The notes under the pieces were generated by a model. It searched no databases and had not been told where the DNA came from. It was given only the letters and a program-made list of their open reading frames with translations. A stretch of 64,000 nucleotides of DNA from Latrodectus hesperus. Lineage: Eukaryota > Arthropoda > Arachnida > Araneae > Theridiidae. A program made the translations under genes and the position numbers. The stretch spans positions 22,484,822 through 22,548,821 of the forward strand of contig CM075857.1 in the NCBI GenBank assembly GCA_037975125.1, given 5' to 3'. Below, in pieces: positions 38,930 through 52,422 of this stretch. Position 1 is the stretch's first letter. The number at the start of each line of letters is the position of its first letter.

Positions 38930-39352
38930 AACAAGAATGGTTCGACAATTATTTGTTGTTCTTTGCTAACTAAAAATTATGAAAATTTATTTTTATTGAA
39001 GAATTCGTAGATTTAATATTTTCCTCACATAAAAATTAATTCACTCATTAATAATAATGTTTACAACTAACAAGAATAGTTTGGCAATTATTTGCTTTCT
39101 TTGCTAAGCTAGAAATAGTGAAAAACTGTTTTTATAGAATAATTCTTAGTAGATTTAAGATGTTTCCCCACAGAAGAATAAAAATTAATTTCCTCATTAA
39201 GAATAACGGTAACTTATAACAAGAATGAGTAGAAGATTATTTGTTGTTATTTGCTAAGCTAAAAATAGTGAAAATTTGTTTTCATAGAACAATTCATAGT
39301 TGATTTAAGATGTTTCCCCACTAAAGCGTAAAAATTAATTTCCTTATGTTCG
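38930..39352. repeat. Three tandem units of about 140-149 bp
   Basis: Each unit starts with AACAAGAATG/AG (near 38930, 39070 and 39219) and contains TTATTTG-T-TTTGCTAA, CTAAAAAT-GTGAAAA, GATTTAAGATGTTTCCCCAC (units 2 and 3) and AAAAATTAATT. Units 2 and 3 are closer to each other than to unit 1. A 21-base T run follows at 39358-39378. Confidence 0.75.
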
Positions 39353-39799
39353 ATGACTTTTTTTTTTTTTTTTTTTTTACCAGGTTTAGGAAATTTGAGA
39401 ACATTAATTCAAATTTCCCTATAACCATCTAATATATTCATATATTAATTTCTTCGGAACTAAAAAATTCATAATTTCCCCTTTTCCCCCTCAATCATCA
39501 ATATTTCCTTTATCTCATTAATGAAAATAAGTAGTGTTATATCAAAAATGAAACTGAATGAAATTATATAACAGGTAACATGTACAATGGAATCCAATAA
39601 TTAATAAAAAGAAATGGATACACATCATAAAATCATATATCAGGAATATCAATAAAGGGTATGGTTTTAGTTCCATTTTCTTGTTCCATTTTTTACTAGA
39701 AAAACAATATATTAATTGAGTCAAACATAATCCTTTTTCCTTGTCTAGTGAGATGGGACTGTTTTCTGATGAAGTGGAACCGCACTCCTTAAAGCACAC

Positions 39800-40740
39800 G
39801 CCTTTTTACCATACTTTCTCCAGAGCGTATACATTTCCAGACTGAACTCTTGACGAGGGTGTGTAAAAAGTCAGATATTCCTGAATTCACTAGACAGATG
39901 GCTCTTGAGACAGTACATGGCATCCCTTTCTCGGCATTGAAAATGTACACTGATGCTAACAGTAGCACCAGTGATGTATCTGGAAGTGGAGAGCATATCG
40001 AGACACCTAATAACACAATTGATCTTAAGTTTAGAAATACTGATGGCTGTTCCATCTTCAGGTCTGAACTTGTGGCAATTCACAAGGGACTACATTTTAT
40101 ATACACGACCTCTGAATTTGTCTTCAAGGATATTTGGATTTTATCGGACAGTCGTGCCTATTTACAGCACCTCTCTCATTGGATGACTGTTTGGGATATG
40201 ATAATCCTGGAGATACTAGAACTTATGAATCAGCTTGCTAAAGGACACTCTATACACTTTCAATGGGTCCCCTCCCATGTTGGATTGAATGGTAATGAGA
40301 TTGCCGATAATTAGACCAAGGCTGCCACTGCTGATAACCTGCATGACAACGCTAAATTAACCTATTTTGAAATTTCCTCAATCAAAAGGAAAGAACTAAG
40401 TACACTTTGGAGAGTTCCCCCTACTAAACCGTGGTACTTTGGCAAAAGACCTCGTTGATGCCACAAGGTCAATATATCGAGAAAAGAGCAGATGGTTCTC
40501 TCACGCTTTCTGAGCGGCCATATTAAATCACTTACCTTTCACCAGGCTAGAGGCTCTTTCCAAAGTGTGATTGGTGTGGGCCTGTTCAAGCCCCCTCCGA
40601 ATTCTTATTTGTCTAAATTTTACAATTTTTGAGATTTTAATGTTTCCGATTTTATTTTTGGACCTTCTGGACATTTTTGGTTTTATAGAGATGGTGTAGC
40701 TTAGCTACATCATCTGGGATTAGAAACAATAACAACGAAT
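39800..40740 (+). mobile_element. 5'-truncated I/Jockey-like LINE fragment (RNase H to 3' end)
   Basis: Contains an RNase H domain followed by a Trp/Phe-rich C-terminus and a 3' end reading GATGGTGTAGCTTAGCTACA. The same 3' end occurs at 60241-60533, so they are one family. Related, but not identical, to the LINE at 52380. Confidence 0.85.
39850..40450 (+). pseudogene. LINE RNase H domain
   Basis: RNase H motifs in order: KMYTDANS (first Asp), FRSELVAI (Glu), ILSDSRA (Asp) and QWVPSHVGLNGNEIADN (His and last Asp). A TAG after IADN (40312-40314) replaces the usual D-A/TK junction, and the frame continues TKAATADN beyond it. RNase H removes RNA from the hybrid during retrotransposition. The upstream endonuclease and reverse transcriptase are missing. 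Confidence 0.86.
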
Positions 40741-40939
40741 CATACATGCGAATTGTGATGTATAGATGCTTGTTTTGTCTTTTTGCAGCCCAACGAATTG
40801 ATGGAACTGTAGGAAAAGATATGGAATTTCATATTTCGGACGTGGAATTAAAATATGTTCTTGATTATATTAAGATTGATTTTGACAGAAACAGAAGTCA
40901 ATATAAATCTATGTCACAATTTTCCTCTTATTAGCAATT

Positions 40940-41850
40940 TAAGTTGCAAATTTTAATTGCAGCACAATCAAGCTAATCCAGAATTAATGAAACTAATTTA
41001 ACAGCACGTGGATCAACTATAATCCTAAATAAGTTTCGATAAACTTTATAAGCTTCCAGTAAAATAACTTTTGAATGGATGAAGCTATTGAAATTTGTTT
41101 TTGCTATGCGATTATTTTATTTTTTCACTATTAATGTAAAGTACGATAATTCTGGTTTAAAAATGATTGAAAGATTTTATTTTATTAAAAATTATTCTTT
41201 CAATCCGTTTAGATTAACTTAATGAGCCATATGCCAAATAGCTAGATTATATTTTAAAACAAACATGAAACCTTGCTTGAAATATATTTTTTATTTTTAT
41301 TTTTTAATTGAAATAAATTAATGGATCGCAACTGTTTCGCTTTCTGTTTATGAAAACATTTCGCATACCTATCATTAAAAAATTTATTATTTTGCATATT
41401 ATTGTTAAAGATGGGAAACTAATAATTAAAATAGAATATAGCTTTATGATTTAAAAAAAGTGTTTTACTTATTTTTCTTTATAATATAATAAAATAACAA
41501 ATTTGCACTATCATTTAATAATAATGCATTCATAAAATTTTAAGAGGAAGTTATTCAAATATTTAAATGAGATTTTATTAAAGATTATTTATTTAGTAAA
41601 TTCATAATTAGATTTATTCATTTAAATAAGAAATTAGAGAACAAATTCGGTACACGTGTATTCCTTTTGGTGCGTACCGACGAGAATTTATAATGTTAAT
41701 TAATATATTCGCACGATTAGTATCTCGCCAAATATAAATAAATCATATATGTCCTATACTTAGGCATCAGCATGTGAAATGGTAACAAAATAAGAAGTTT
41801 GAAACTTCACTGAGATTACATTTACATCGAAGATAGGTTGACTCAGTGTT
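40940..41850. other. No recognisable feature
   Basis: AT-rich sequence; no coding or repeat signal recognised. Confidence 0.55.
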
Positions 41851-41924
41851 CAGTCAGAATATCATAAGAATATTTATAAAATCATATATTAATGATATTT
41901 TTAAAAGTAAATAACAAAGTGTAT

Positions 41925-42165
41925 GAAAAATCATTAGAATATTTATAAAATATGTGTGATGTATAATTTGGGTAAATAATCTATTTCAGTCAGAAGTCAT
42001 CATAAGTCAGAATATCATAAAAAAATTCATAAAATTATATATTTATGATGTTTAAAAATTTTGTAAATCATATATTCATTATAATATTTATGAGTATTCT
42101 TTCGAAAAATCATAAGAATATTTATAAAATATGTGTGATGTATAATTTGGGTAAAAAATCTAATA
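41925..42165. repeat. Imperfect tandem duplication, period about 189 bp
   Basis: A block of about 54 bp (AATCATAAGAATATTTATAA, then ATGTGTGATGTATAATTTGG) occurs at about 41928-41982 and again at about 42117-42171 with only a few differences. A CAGAATATCATAA phrase precedes each. Confidence 0.7.
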
Positions 42166-42470
42166 ATGATTAAGTAGCAAAAAGTGCCACATTAAGTAAA
42201 AACAATAATTAAAATTATATAATTATGTTGAGAAGAAAAATAATTTTACTTAATTTTTTACTGATTTTTCAGTATTGAATATGTGAATCTTCAGTAAATG
42301 AAAAATAGTTTTTCTATTTACTTATTTTTGTTATTTATTTCATTTACCACAATTTCATTTGTATTATACAAAAAATGCTGTAAATTATGCTGTCAATATA
42401 AAAAATAAAGAAACAAATGTTTTCCATACTTTTTGTTGGTCGCTTTGATATATTTGACTTTATATATTTC

Positions 42471-42474
<4 letters not shown>

Positions 42475-42536
<62 letters not shown>
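42475..42536. repeat. (TA)n microsatellite
   Basis: About 60 bp of TA repeats. Confidence 0.95.
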
Positions 42537-42537
<1 letters not shown>

Positions 42538-42607
42538 TATTACTTTATTATCTATTCATATCGACACTTCATATAATAAATTTTTAGCTTTATATAATTT
42601 AGGAATG

Positions 42608-42675
42608 GAGTGGTTCATTGGTAGAAGGCATCATTTTCGTTCTAAAAAGTAGCAGGTTTGACATTTGACTCAGCC
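42608..42675 (+). repeat. Possible tRNA-derived SINE remnant
   Basis: GTGGTTCATTGGTAGAAGG followed by GCAGGTTTGACATTTGAC is reminiscent of tRNA A and B boxes, but the match is weak and no SINE body follows. Confidence 0.25.
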
Positions 42676-44131
42676 GAAGAAGCTCAAAATATCTCTGCAT
42701 ATATGTATCATGGAGAAGAGGAAGTCATTTACATTTTCTATTAATAGAAATAATCAGTCGGAAATGTTCATTGTAGTCTAATCTAATATTTACATAACTC
42801 ATTTTTAATTTATATAGTTTATTCGAATTTCGTAAAAATTTCATGATTTTGTATTATGGATAATATATTGACTTTTTCCATTTTAAAGTTTTTTTGTATT
42901 TTACTGAGTTTCCTTTCGGTATATTTTAATGTGTATAAACTCGCATTATCGTTCAAATAACCTACAAGTCATACCCTAGAATGGCCCAGTAAAAAAATAA
43001 CATTCTAAATAAAGTTATAACCAATTTTACAAAAGCATCTCAATATCTAAATTGCAAGTTTTTCTATATTTATTCTAATAAATATTTTTATTTATATCGA
43101 AAGCAAAAACAACTTAACGAAATGAGAAAATAAAAAAAAAACTTCTTATCACCATGCCCAACTTAATAATTTTATTCTTTTGAAAGAAGCAACACATAGG
43201 ACTTCAGTTGACTCTTTCCAAAGAATAAGATCGTGACTTGATTCGTTCAGAAGGTGTTACAAAATCAAATTTGATGAAGCGGTGCGAACGACGTGCGCTG
43301 CAAAACTGTTTATTATACCAATCCCATTTTCTATCATTTCCGCTATTTTTTTAATGAAATGCTTTAAAGAGGAAGTTGTATACCTGTTTTTTGACGTCAT
43401 TGAAGTTACAGTCCCGCCTTAAATCCCGAGTATATGTATACTTGGCTATTTACAGAGCGCCGTTATCCGATTACATTGACACTCACAAAAAAAAACTGAT
43501 TTCCTCCATGCTTCTTATCGGGAGAGAAATGCTTTTTAACACTTCGCAGGAACATCACTTGCATTTCGCCGAATATCCTTCAACAGTGTCGCATCTTTCG
43601 GATAATAAAAAGCAACCCGATTAGTTTTGGAAAAGAAACAATATTTCCGCTAATTATATGAAAAAAGAGAAAAGGATTTTTTTCAAGAATATTGTTAAAC
43701 TCAAACGATAACTTAATGCATTTTTTATTTGCAGCAATTACATTTAACTGAGTGGCAATATCGAATTATCTCTGAACAGGTGTCATTAAAATCGTCTGCT
43801 TCTCAATTGCGGCGACTTTCGTTCGAAATTGAAATCGAAAGTTCTACGGTCTGGTATTCAAGCATATCTACTCTCCTGTCTGACAAAAATTTTGTGTTTA
43901 TTTACATTTAACAATCAGATGCTTCTAGAATAGTTGTTTAAACGAAATATCATAGAATGGAAATGATTTTAAAATGGAAATATGAAAAATTTCGATATTT
44001 TACATAAATTGTGTATTGACTGATTTCATTCTATCAAAATTGTGTTAAATGTTTTGGATAAATATAAAATTCAGTTGTTAATATTCATTCTCTTTGGAAT
44101 ACTGATTGTGTTTTAAATAAGCTGCAAATAA

Positions 44132-44239
44132 ATGACAGCTTCAAATAACACTGACATGGAAGGAGCATGTGGACTTGTGAAAATGACAGACTTCCCTCCT
44201 ATAACATATAGTAGCTTTTTTGTCCCGTGTATGGTACAG
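44132..44239 (+). CDS. Candidate first coding exon of an unidentified gene
   Basis: ATG at 44132 opens 36 codons that end exactly at a consensus donor CAG|GTAAGT (44237-44245). The peptide starts MTASNNTDMEGACG and ends TYSSFFVPCMVQ, with mixed composition unlike the surrounding AT-rich noise. A second Met follows at 44156. Upstream, 43200-43640 is the GC-richest non-transposon patch nearby and could hold a promoter; an acceptor-like TTTATTTGCAG at 43725-43735 could start a 5' UTR exon. No downstream exon was recognised, and I do not know the protein. Confidence 0.35.
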
Positions 44240-44244
44240 GTAAG

Positions 44245-47200
44245 TGGACAAATTTATACTAAAATATTATTTTTATTAGAGTAAAAAATTTCTATTCTAT
44301 TATAGATTTGATCATCTATTTGAATCAAAGATATTTCAACTAAGTGGTGACAAATAAATTGGTTTACTTTAAAATATTCCTAATTTTTTTACGATTTAAG
44401 AAACTTTCCAATCTTTGAATTTTATATATTATAAAATATAGGCGACAAATTTAAGTTTATTTTTCTAAAAATAAAGTTTTAAAATTAGTACTTATTTTCA
44501 ATCAGTGTTGTACATGTTAGTAAATTTCCATTTTTTAATAAACTTGGCGCTATATTTAAATCATTTTTAATTATGTGTATATATATATATATTCCGATCA
44601 TATTAATTGTTTCTAGTTATAGTATATGCATAATTAATCATATGATTTCTTTCTTTATAAACAGCATATCTTATCAATTCAGCATTATGTACTTATAATC
44701 TTGAAGCAATAATTACTATGCCGACAAATTAACATACGTGATTAAAAATAATAAAATATTTTAGATTCTTAATATATTAAAAAATATATTTTATAATTTT
44801 GGATAAATTATTTCTTAATATTTTATTAAAATTTCAGGACAAAAATTAAATTTAATTTTGTTCTAAATTTTATAAATATTTGTTTTAAAATTTCTTGATT
44901 TATTTCTTTTACTTTGGAAAATAAGAAATTTTACATTTATGGAAGTTAAATACAATTTCTTAAATATTAAATTAATTATATTCTGAGCTATTAAATCCGA
45001 AACTGGAAACACTTTCGTTCAAAAATAACTTTTAATATACCATGATTGATTTTTGTAATGCAATTATTATTTCCTTGTTTGCTTAGAAGAAAATATTTCG
45101 TTGTTTTCAATATTTTTGTTTAAACATATGCTTTATCATAGTATATAAGTATGATTGTTAAATATTATCAATTTTATTATTTCTTGAAATATTTAATTTT
45201 GAAAAAAATTTGTAAATATTATTGAATTTATGTTTTTATAAAAATGACCAATACGTGAAAGACAGATTTTTCTAGTGGTTATTTTAGAAATTAAGTGCCT
45301 TCTTAAAATCTTATGAAGCTATTTATAAAATATTGGTGAGCAATGAAATTCAGAATATTATTTAAAAACCTGATAATGTCGGAGAAACCCATTTTTTTAC
45401 AAAATTTTAACTCGTTGAAATAGTTCAAAAGTAAAAGAAAGAACAATACTGAAAAATCATAATTTTACATTTTATGCCAATTTTATTCCAATTGTATACT
45501 TTCCTAATATTATATATGCATGGATAAATGAAGACTTCTTAATGTAAATATTTAAACAAATTATAAAAAAATTTATATTCATAAAATATATTTTAATCTT
45601 AAAAATTAGCAAGTTATTACTGAACATAAGTAATTATTTGCAATTTTTTTTAACTAAACTGAGCTTTGAGAAATCAGTTTCAACTGATTCCGCAGAGAAA
45701 AAAATCTGTTTATTTCATGTTTCTAAACCTTCGAAATTTTCCATTACTAACTTTGACTCAAGTTTTAAACTTATATTTCAGTTAAGTAATTATATCAACA
45801 AATACATCCCTTCAATTAATAAAATTATTCATTTCTCAGTAATTTCAAATTAATAAAATCGATTTTCTGATTTGATAAAACTTTTAATTGATTTATTATA
45901 ATTCCCATGAAATTAATTTGTATAGAGAATATTTTTATAACATTGTTTGTGTATAGTTTAGAAATAATTCTTAGTTGAATACAAAATAATTTGTTAAATT
46001 GTGATTTGTAATAAATTTTAAATTTATTTCTAGAAGTTATTGTGTGATTGTCTGAAAACTCAATATATATAAATATTCCAAGTAAAATTTAGAATTATTT
46101 TTATAAAACACACAAGTTTTTCTTTAACTTTGCTGAAATGAAGTGTATGTATGTTCATAGATTTCTATTAATCTGATTAAAAAAAATTATTGATCTTATA
46201 TGATTAAAAATAGCTTTATTATCATCGAAACACTCATGTAATCGAAAGTTAAATATATCCAACAATAATTTAATATTTTTGCGTCACCAGTCAAGAAAAT
46301 AAGGAAAATTGTTATTAAAACCAGATTTTTCAGTTGTTATTTAAGATGCGAAGTTTTGATAAATCACGCAAGTCATAAACCTGTGTGCTGGTTATACAAA
46401 AATGATGTACGTCGACTAACTTCTACGCGTGTTTCCGAATTTCACTCCATTTTAACCAAGTAAACTAAAAATCTTATTTTTTCTACCACAGAATAAAAAT
46501 TAATAATAATAAATTATGGATATTAATGAATGGTAACTTAAATCATGAGCTACGTGTAAGAAGTATCATTCGTTTTATTTGTATCATTAACTGATTTTTA
46601 AAAGATTTTCCATTGTGTGTGTGTTAATGTGTATACATATAAACATATATTTATAACATATATACATATTAATATATATTAATTTTGATTTAGGTAATTA
46701 CTAAATTAAATGATTTAAAATATCAATTCCATCGTAAATCTTCTTAATAAAATAAATAAAATTATAGAACTATACAAATTAAAAACATTTTTAAAATAAA
46801 TAAATATATTTAATGAAAACAAAATTAATCTTTCAGAATGGTAGGAAAACACTTGAAATATGAAAAAGGTGTAAAACAAAGAATGAAATTGAAATTAAAA
46901 GCAGGAAAATTAAGGAATAATATTGAGGAAAAAACTAGAATAAAAACTTTTCCATTTAAAATGACAAAACAACCAAACGATATTATTTGTGTAGGTGCTT
47001 AGGAGTTACCAGATTTTTTTCCACATTGAAAAGGGTCTTGCGTCAATAAATTGTTCTTAAAAAGTAATATATAGTGAATACAAGTCATAGAAGTAAACTT
47101 GTAAAACCATTGCTTTCTTTCCTTAACACATGAGAAAAGAAATTATAAATATGCATGGTCCGATTTGGCCTAATATGAGTCTGAAGCAAAAACTTATTTG

Positions 47201-47670
47201 GTAGGGGGGGGCCTCTGCTTCACAATAACAATCTTTGTATTCGATTTGGCAAGTGATTCCGTTAAATTGACAGCGTAAAATAAACTTTCTATTTATTTGA
47301 TTTGGGTGATTTGTTAACTGATTTTTTGACTTTTTACAATTCGATATAAAATTTGTTATTAAATTTGAAACTTAGGTCATTTTAAAGCTTATAAGTTTTA
47401 GAAAAATGTCTTATTTAAACAGTGAAGACTAAAGTGCTTTTTAGTATATTGAGGTTATTATCATGTCGGTAAAAATATCCTACCCAGTTATAAATTATTT
47501 TGCACTTATTTGTTATATAGGAATAGCATTAGTTGTGAGGAATGTTTAAAAAATAAAATATAATACCCAATAAAATTTATTACATTTCTATTACCAAGAT
47601 ATTGGAGAGCCCGTCGTCTAATGACCTAGCGGCCAAACGACAGGCATTTGTAAATAAATATTTCTATTAC
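44245..47670. other. No recognisable feature
   Basis: Very AT-rich sequence. If the exon at 44132 is real this is its first intron. Nothing else was seen except short TA runs. Confidence 0.5.
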
Positions 47671-47689
47671 ACTGCTCCGTATGCCTGCC

Positions 47690-47869
47690 GCCGAGCTGGC
47701 GGCCGAATGGTTAGCGCTCTTGCCTTCGGTTCAACAGTTCGTGGGTTCGAATCCCACCTTAGGCATGGATGTTTGTAGTGGTTCGGAATCCACTTTAAAC
47801 CGTAAGTCCCGGTCTAATTAGCCCTCGTGTGCAAAAAATGACCGTTGAGCGACAAACAAACCAAACCAA
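47690..47869 (+). repeat. tRNA-derived SINE with perfect 14-bp target duplication
   Basis: The best-preserved copy of the window's main SINE family. A-box region GGCCGAATGGTTAGCGCTC, B box GGGTTCGAATCCC, body through GTAGTGGTTCGGAATCC and CCCGGTCTAATTAGCCC, and a tail GACAAACAAACCAAACCA. The direct repeat TCCGTATGCCTGCC flanks it exactly at 47676-47689 and 47870-47883. Confidence 0.92.
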
Positions 47870-47889
47870 TCCGTATGCCTGCCTTAATC

Positions 47890-50800
47890 AGAGTATTTTT
47901 CATACAACAGACTTGTGTGCTTTGGTGTTTACATTGCAATGTTAAAAAGTGACTCAAAATTTAGTGAAACAACTGGTAATGATTTGCATATCAAATATAT
48001 GTAATATACATTAGAATTTTTAAGAAATATGCAATTTATTTTTTGGAAAAAAAAACGATATACAGTATACTTCCGAAAGTTCTGTTTTGAACTAAATTTA
48101 TTTTTATTTTTACAGTTTATATTTTATAATTTTCTTTGATATTTTCTTTAAATCACACATTTCAAATAATTAGTATACTAATATTTTGCATGCATATAAA
48201 TTTGCCAGCAAAATAATAATTAAAATTTTATTTTTAACTATTTTTACGAGCAAATTAAAAATTTATTTTTAAATTTCTATGTGCCAATAAAATTTAAAGG
48301 AATTTGCTAAATATTTTGAATTTAATGATTGAGGTTTACAAAAAATTAGATTGCATTTGACGTCATCAAGCCTTCCCGGACGAGATTGTCTGCTTATTTA
48401 CTAGAGGGAAATTGAAAGTAAACATGAGTTACTATTTATTTTGTGAAATGTACGCAGTAATTCTCGATGAATTAATATTAATCATTTGCATACTGAAATG
48501 AAGGAGAAAAGAAATTAAAATTGCACGTGAGAGTATAGACTTGTGGTGAAAAAATTTCCATATAAATTTGATGTATGAATGTATAAATTTTCATTTATAC
48601 ATTCATTTTTCGTGGGTCTCAAAAATTCTGCTGGAACGCATAGAAAACTTATAAAGAACAGCCACGCTTTCTATTCTTTGTTTTCTTCTACAGGTGAAGG
48701 TATCTAATTGTTAAATAAAAATAGTTCAGATTTCTAATAACTATAATATTTTAAAACAGAGAGCAAACAAGATAGTTATAGGAGAGTCGTTCCTAAATAA
48801 ACTCGGATTTTACTTATGTCTTATTGTTTATTGAGAATTTTGACGATCATATATATAAGGGAACACCTTTTTGTTAAATTGAAAGCAAAGATGGTTGGTT
48901 ATTTATAAAATTACTTAATGTTTTGAATAAAATAAATCTAAATTAGCTCTTATTTATTTTAGGAAAAAGTAAGCAAATTTTATAAAGAAAAAAAAAGTTT
49001 CTTTTGAAAAAGAAATTTTTAAAAAGTGTTTTTCGTATATTGCAAAGAAAATTACTTTACATTTTACTTATTTTCAGATTTTTAATTCTATAATAAATTT
49101 TTATTTCATACAGAAGTAGAGTTAAATTTAGATTCTAACATCACTTGTCTAACGAAACCTGAAATGTTAAGTTATATATATATATATATATACTCGTATA
49201 TTCATAATGTATTTACGAAATTGTAATATCTATATTAACTATTCAGAAAAAGGAGAAAAATCAAAACAAAGCTTTCCAGATAATTTTAAATTTACAAATT
49301 TTAAATTTTGAGAATCTGGATTACTTTTATTGATAATGATATCTTGCTTTATCAGTTGTCTTTCTCAAACTTTTCACTCTTTAAGCTTTTTTGACTGTTT
49401 TTTCCTTTTTTATGTGAATTACCACTTAATGTAAGATTCGCACTATTCTTTGAATTATCCTTCATTTCAATATTTTTTAAATATATATAAACATTGTTAA
49501 AATAGAAGAAATACTTAGATAAGTTAAATATAAAATTCATAAATTGTAAAATATTATCTGAGATTACATAAAGGTATATAAAATTCATGATCAAAATAAA
49601 AAGAAGTTTAACCAAAGATTCAATTAATTTATAATTGAAAATTTATTGAAAGCACTTTAGGGATTTTAAATATTAGCACTGTATATTTTATAGGCGTGTA
49701 ATAAATAGTAAATGGAGAGTATAAATTCTCCATTGTGTGAAAATGTTTATTTTTCTGATGTCTATTTGATAGTAAAGTAAACTTCTCAGATGTGTCTTCT
49801 TAATATATAAAATGAAAAAAATAAGAAATGATTTATATTACTTAAAAATTCAATAGATAAATATAACTGTAACATTTAGTTTCGAAAAATAATTTTTAAA
49901 ATCTGAATCTTTCTGTCAAATCTTAATAAAATATGCATAGTGAAAAATTCAGTAGTTACCAAGTATAACTCTCTGATTGTTTGATTAAAAATTTGTGATA
50001 ATCGTAAAGCATAAATTCAAAAGTACTCGTGGAAAAAAATACTTTTGTTGCTTACAAGTAAACGAAAATTGTTATTTTTTATATATTAACTTTATGAAAA
50101 CGTAAAAATTTTAAAATTTTCATGAAACTGGATTTGCTTTCAGCCTTTGAAAATATCATGGGTTAGAAACCGTCACGTTTTATTTGATTTTTTTATATTT
50201 TCTAAGAAACAAATTACCGGAAACATTGATTTTTCTTGTAATCATTTATGGGGTTGAAAATAATACTATTTGTATCAAAGAAAAAATTCATTTCTGATGA
50301 AATTACTAAGTGCACAACAAATAAAATTTCAGTTTCTTAAAATTACGGGAAGATTTAGTTTACCGGTAAATACCGCTGTTATAATTTTTCTCTACTCTAT
50401 ACAGTTATATTAACATTGGACAAAGACGTAAATATTATTTTAGAAGTATTTATTTAATTTACTTTTTGAAGATAATTATATTATATTGCTTTAAAAAACA
50501 TAGAAATCCCATTATGCAAATTTTACATTGAATATTCATAATGATTGTTTGCAATTTTCATTTTGCAATGCTGCGAAAGGCTTCAGAAATATTATCAACC
50601 AAAATTCCTTGTTAGAATTTTTCTGATTGAATAATTTCTTAACGAATCGTTGAAAATACCGAATTTACCATATTTCTCAAGTATTTCTAAAATTATTTAA
50701 GATTTAATTTGAATAAAATAATTTTTAGAAATAGTTGACAAAACATTTGAAAAATGTCAATATCACCCACTTGTAAGCAATAAAGTCGTGCATTTTTAAG

Positions 50801-52380
50801 GAAAAACGTATGTTATAAGATTTACAAATTAAATTGGTAAATGCTTGAACAAGGCACCACGATATTTGCTATATCTAAAAAATAAATTTTATAATTTTCA
50901 TGAAATATCTAATTTTTTTATTATCTTATTTCATTTCTGTATCTTTATTAAACTTGTAAAATAAAAATCATTTATTGGGAGAAGATTCCATCAATGATAT
51001 TTTTAACGCAATTTCTTAACTTTCATCTCTTAAGGATTAAATTAGTGATTCTAAGCTAATATATTTTCCTTTGTAAATATTAAATCCTTTCATTGTGTGC
51101 TGAAAAATGCCTAAAACAAGCGTTTTATTAAAGTATCAGACAAATATGTTTTATAATTTTATTAGATTGCTTTAAATTATCATAATTTCCATATTAACAA
51201 TGTTTAGAAAATAATACTTGTATATATCAATAAAATCAAAGTGAACGTCTTTAATTTTGAAGTTTGGAAATTTTGTTACATTATTCGATTTTTAAAAATC
51301 ATTTTTTAAATTATGATTATACTGTTTTTATCACATATATTAGTGACCAAATTAAGAGGCCCCGTATTCTATTGAGAGACTAGACATAAAGCCCCTTTCA
51401 TTTTAGCCAACCTGTAAGTATTCTCTAGTGATTAATGTTATTACCTCATTAATAGCGAAAGTAATACATGCTAATTAATTTATAAAATTAATACTTTACC
51501 GTACATAATCAGAAAAAATGAAACATTTGTTTTTAATACTTGATTATTATAAGAATATATCAATAAAGTTATTTATAAGCGTAAATTATATGGCGTTAGC
51601 AAAGTGAGAATTAATAAAATAGTGACACATAGGCAACATTTCCTTACTCCATAAATTTGTGTCTGGCATATATCTTCACAAATTTTACAAGGATAATATT
51701 CTTATGATTTGTTAACTTTTTTCCTTTTCCTCTTCCTATTACTCTTTGTCTCAGGGCTTACATAGACGTGTTGTCATGTAGAAAGGTAGATTTTCATGCT
51801 GATTTAATCCTAGTAAGATGCTGTTTGAAATATTATGTAAGCATCTTTTGTAAATGGTTTGAAATGTTTTATTAATTTTATCACAGAATAAGAATGGCTC
51901 CAAATATTTGCTTTTCTGTGTGTGTAGAAATAATTACTCCACTTAAGCAAAAATCCTTTATGTTCAAATCATTTATTGTTTCGAACTTTCACTACACTTT
52001 GGGCATAATTCTTTGGTTATAATTTGGAGTAACAAAATTTTAATGCCTTTCATTGATATTTTTGTGAGAAAAGTGATTAAAAGGGTTGTTTTGTCATTAA
52101 AAATATTTTTAAAGTAAAATTTTGAAAATATTAAAAATGATTGCGTGAAGATTAGACCAGGATTATTAATTTTTAACTGGAATATTAATTTTTAATCTTT
52201 TAACTCTCAAAATTGTGAATATTTTTATGATTAATCTTGATATTTTGTTCATATTGTATATTTGAGATTAAAACTTTGAAAACTTTGTAAAAAATTCAAC
52301 TTCGTTTTAGGTGTTAAAATTTATATTACAATATTTTCAATAAGCTAAAAAATTTTATTTCTTTCCTTCGTTAATGCAGA
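47890..52380. other. No recognisable feature
   Basis: 4.5 kb of AT-rich DNA with no supported exon, repeat family or RNA gene. A minus-strand open frame at 49352-49615 has AT-driven composition and no motif. Confidence 0.5.
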
Positions 52381-52422
52381 TTATATGTCCCCCCAAGTCC
52401 TGCAGGCCGCCTCAAAGAGTGC

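Noticed and set aside
40746..40934. A 62-codon frame preceded by an acceptor-like TCTTTTTGCAG at 40779-40789
   Set aside because: No convincing donor, no recognised protein, and it directly follows a LINE 3' end, so flanking chance sequence is more likely.
43376..43911. Two + strand frames (82 and 60 codons) upstream of the candidate exon at 44132
   Set aside because: No protein motif. The GC increase may reflect promoter or UTR sequence, so I kept it only as context.
49352..49615. An 87-codon minus-strand frame with a hydrophobic start and Lys/Asn-rich tail
   Set aside because: Composition is that of AT-rich noise (Phe, Ile, Asn, Lys, Tyr); no homologous family recognised.
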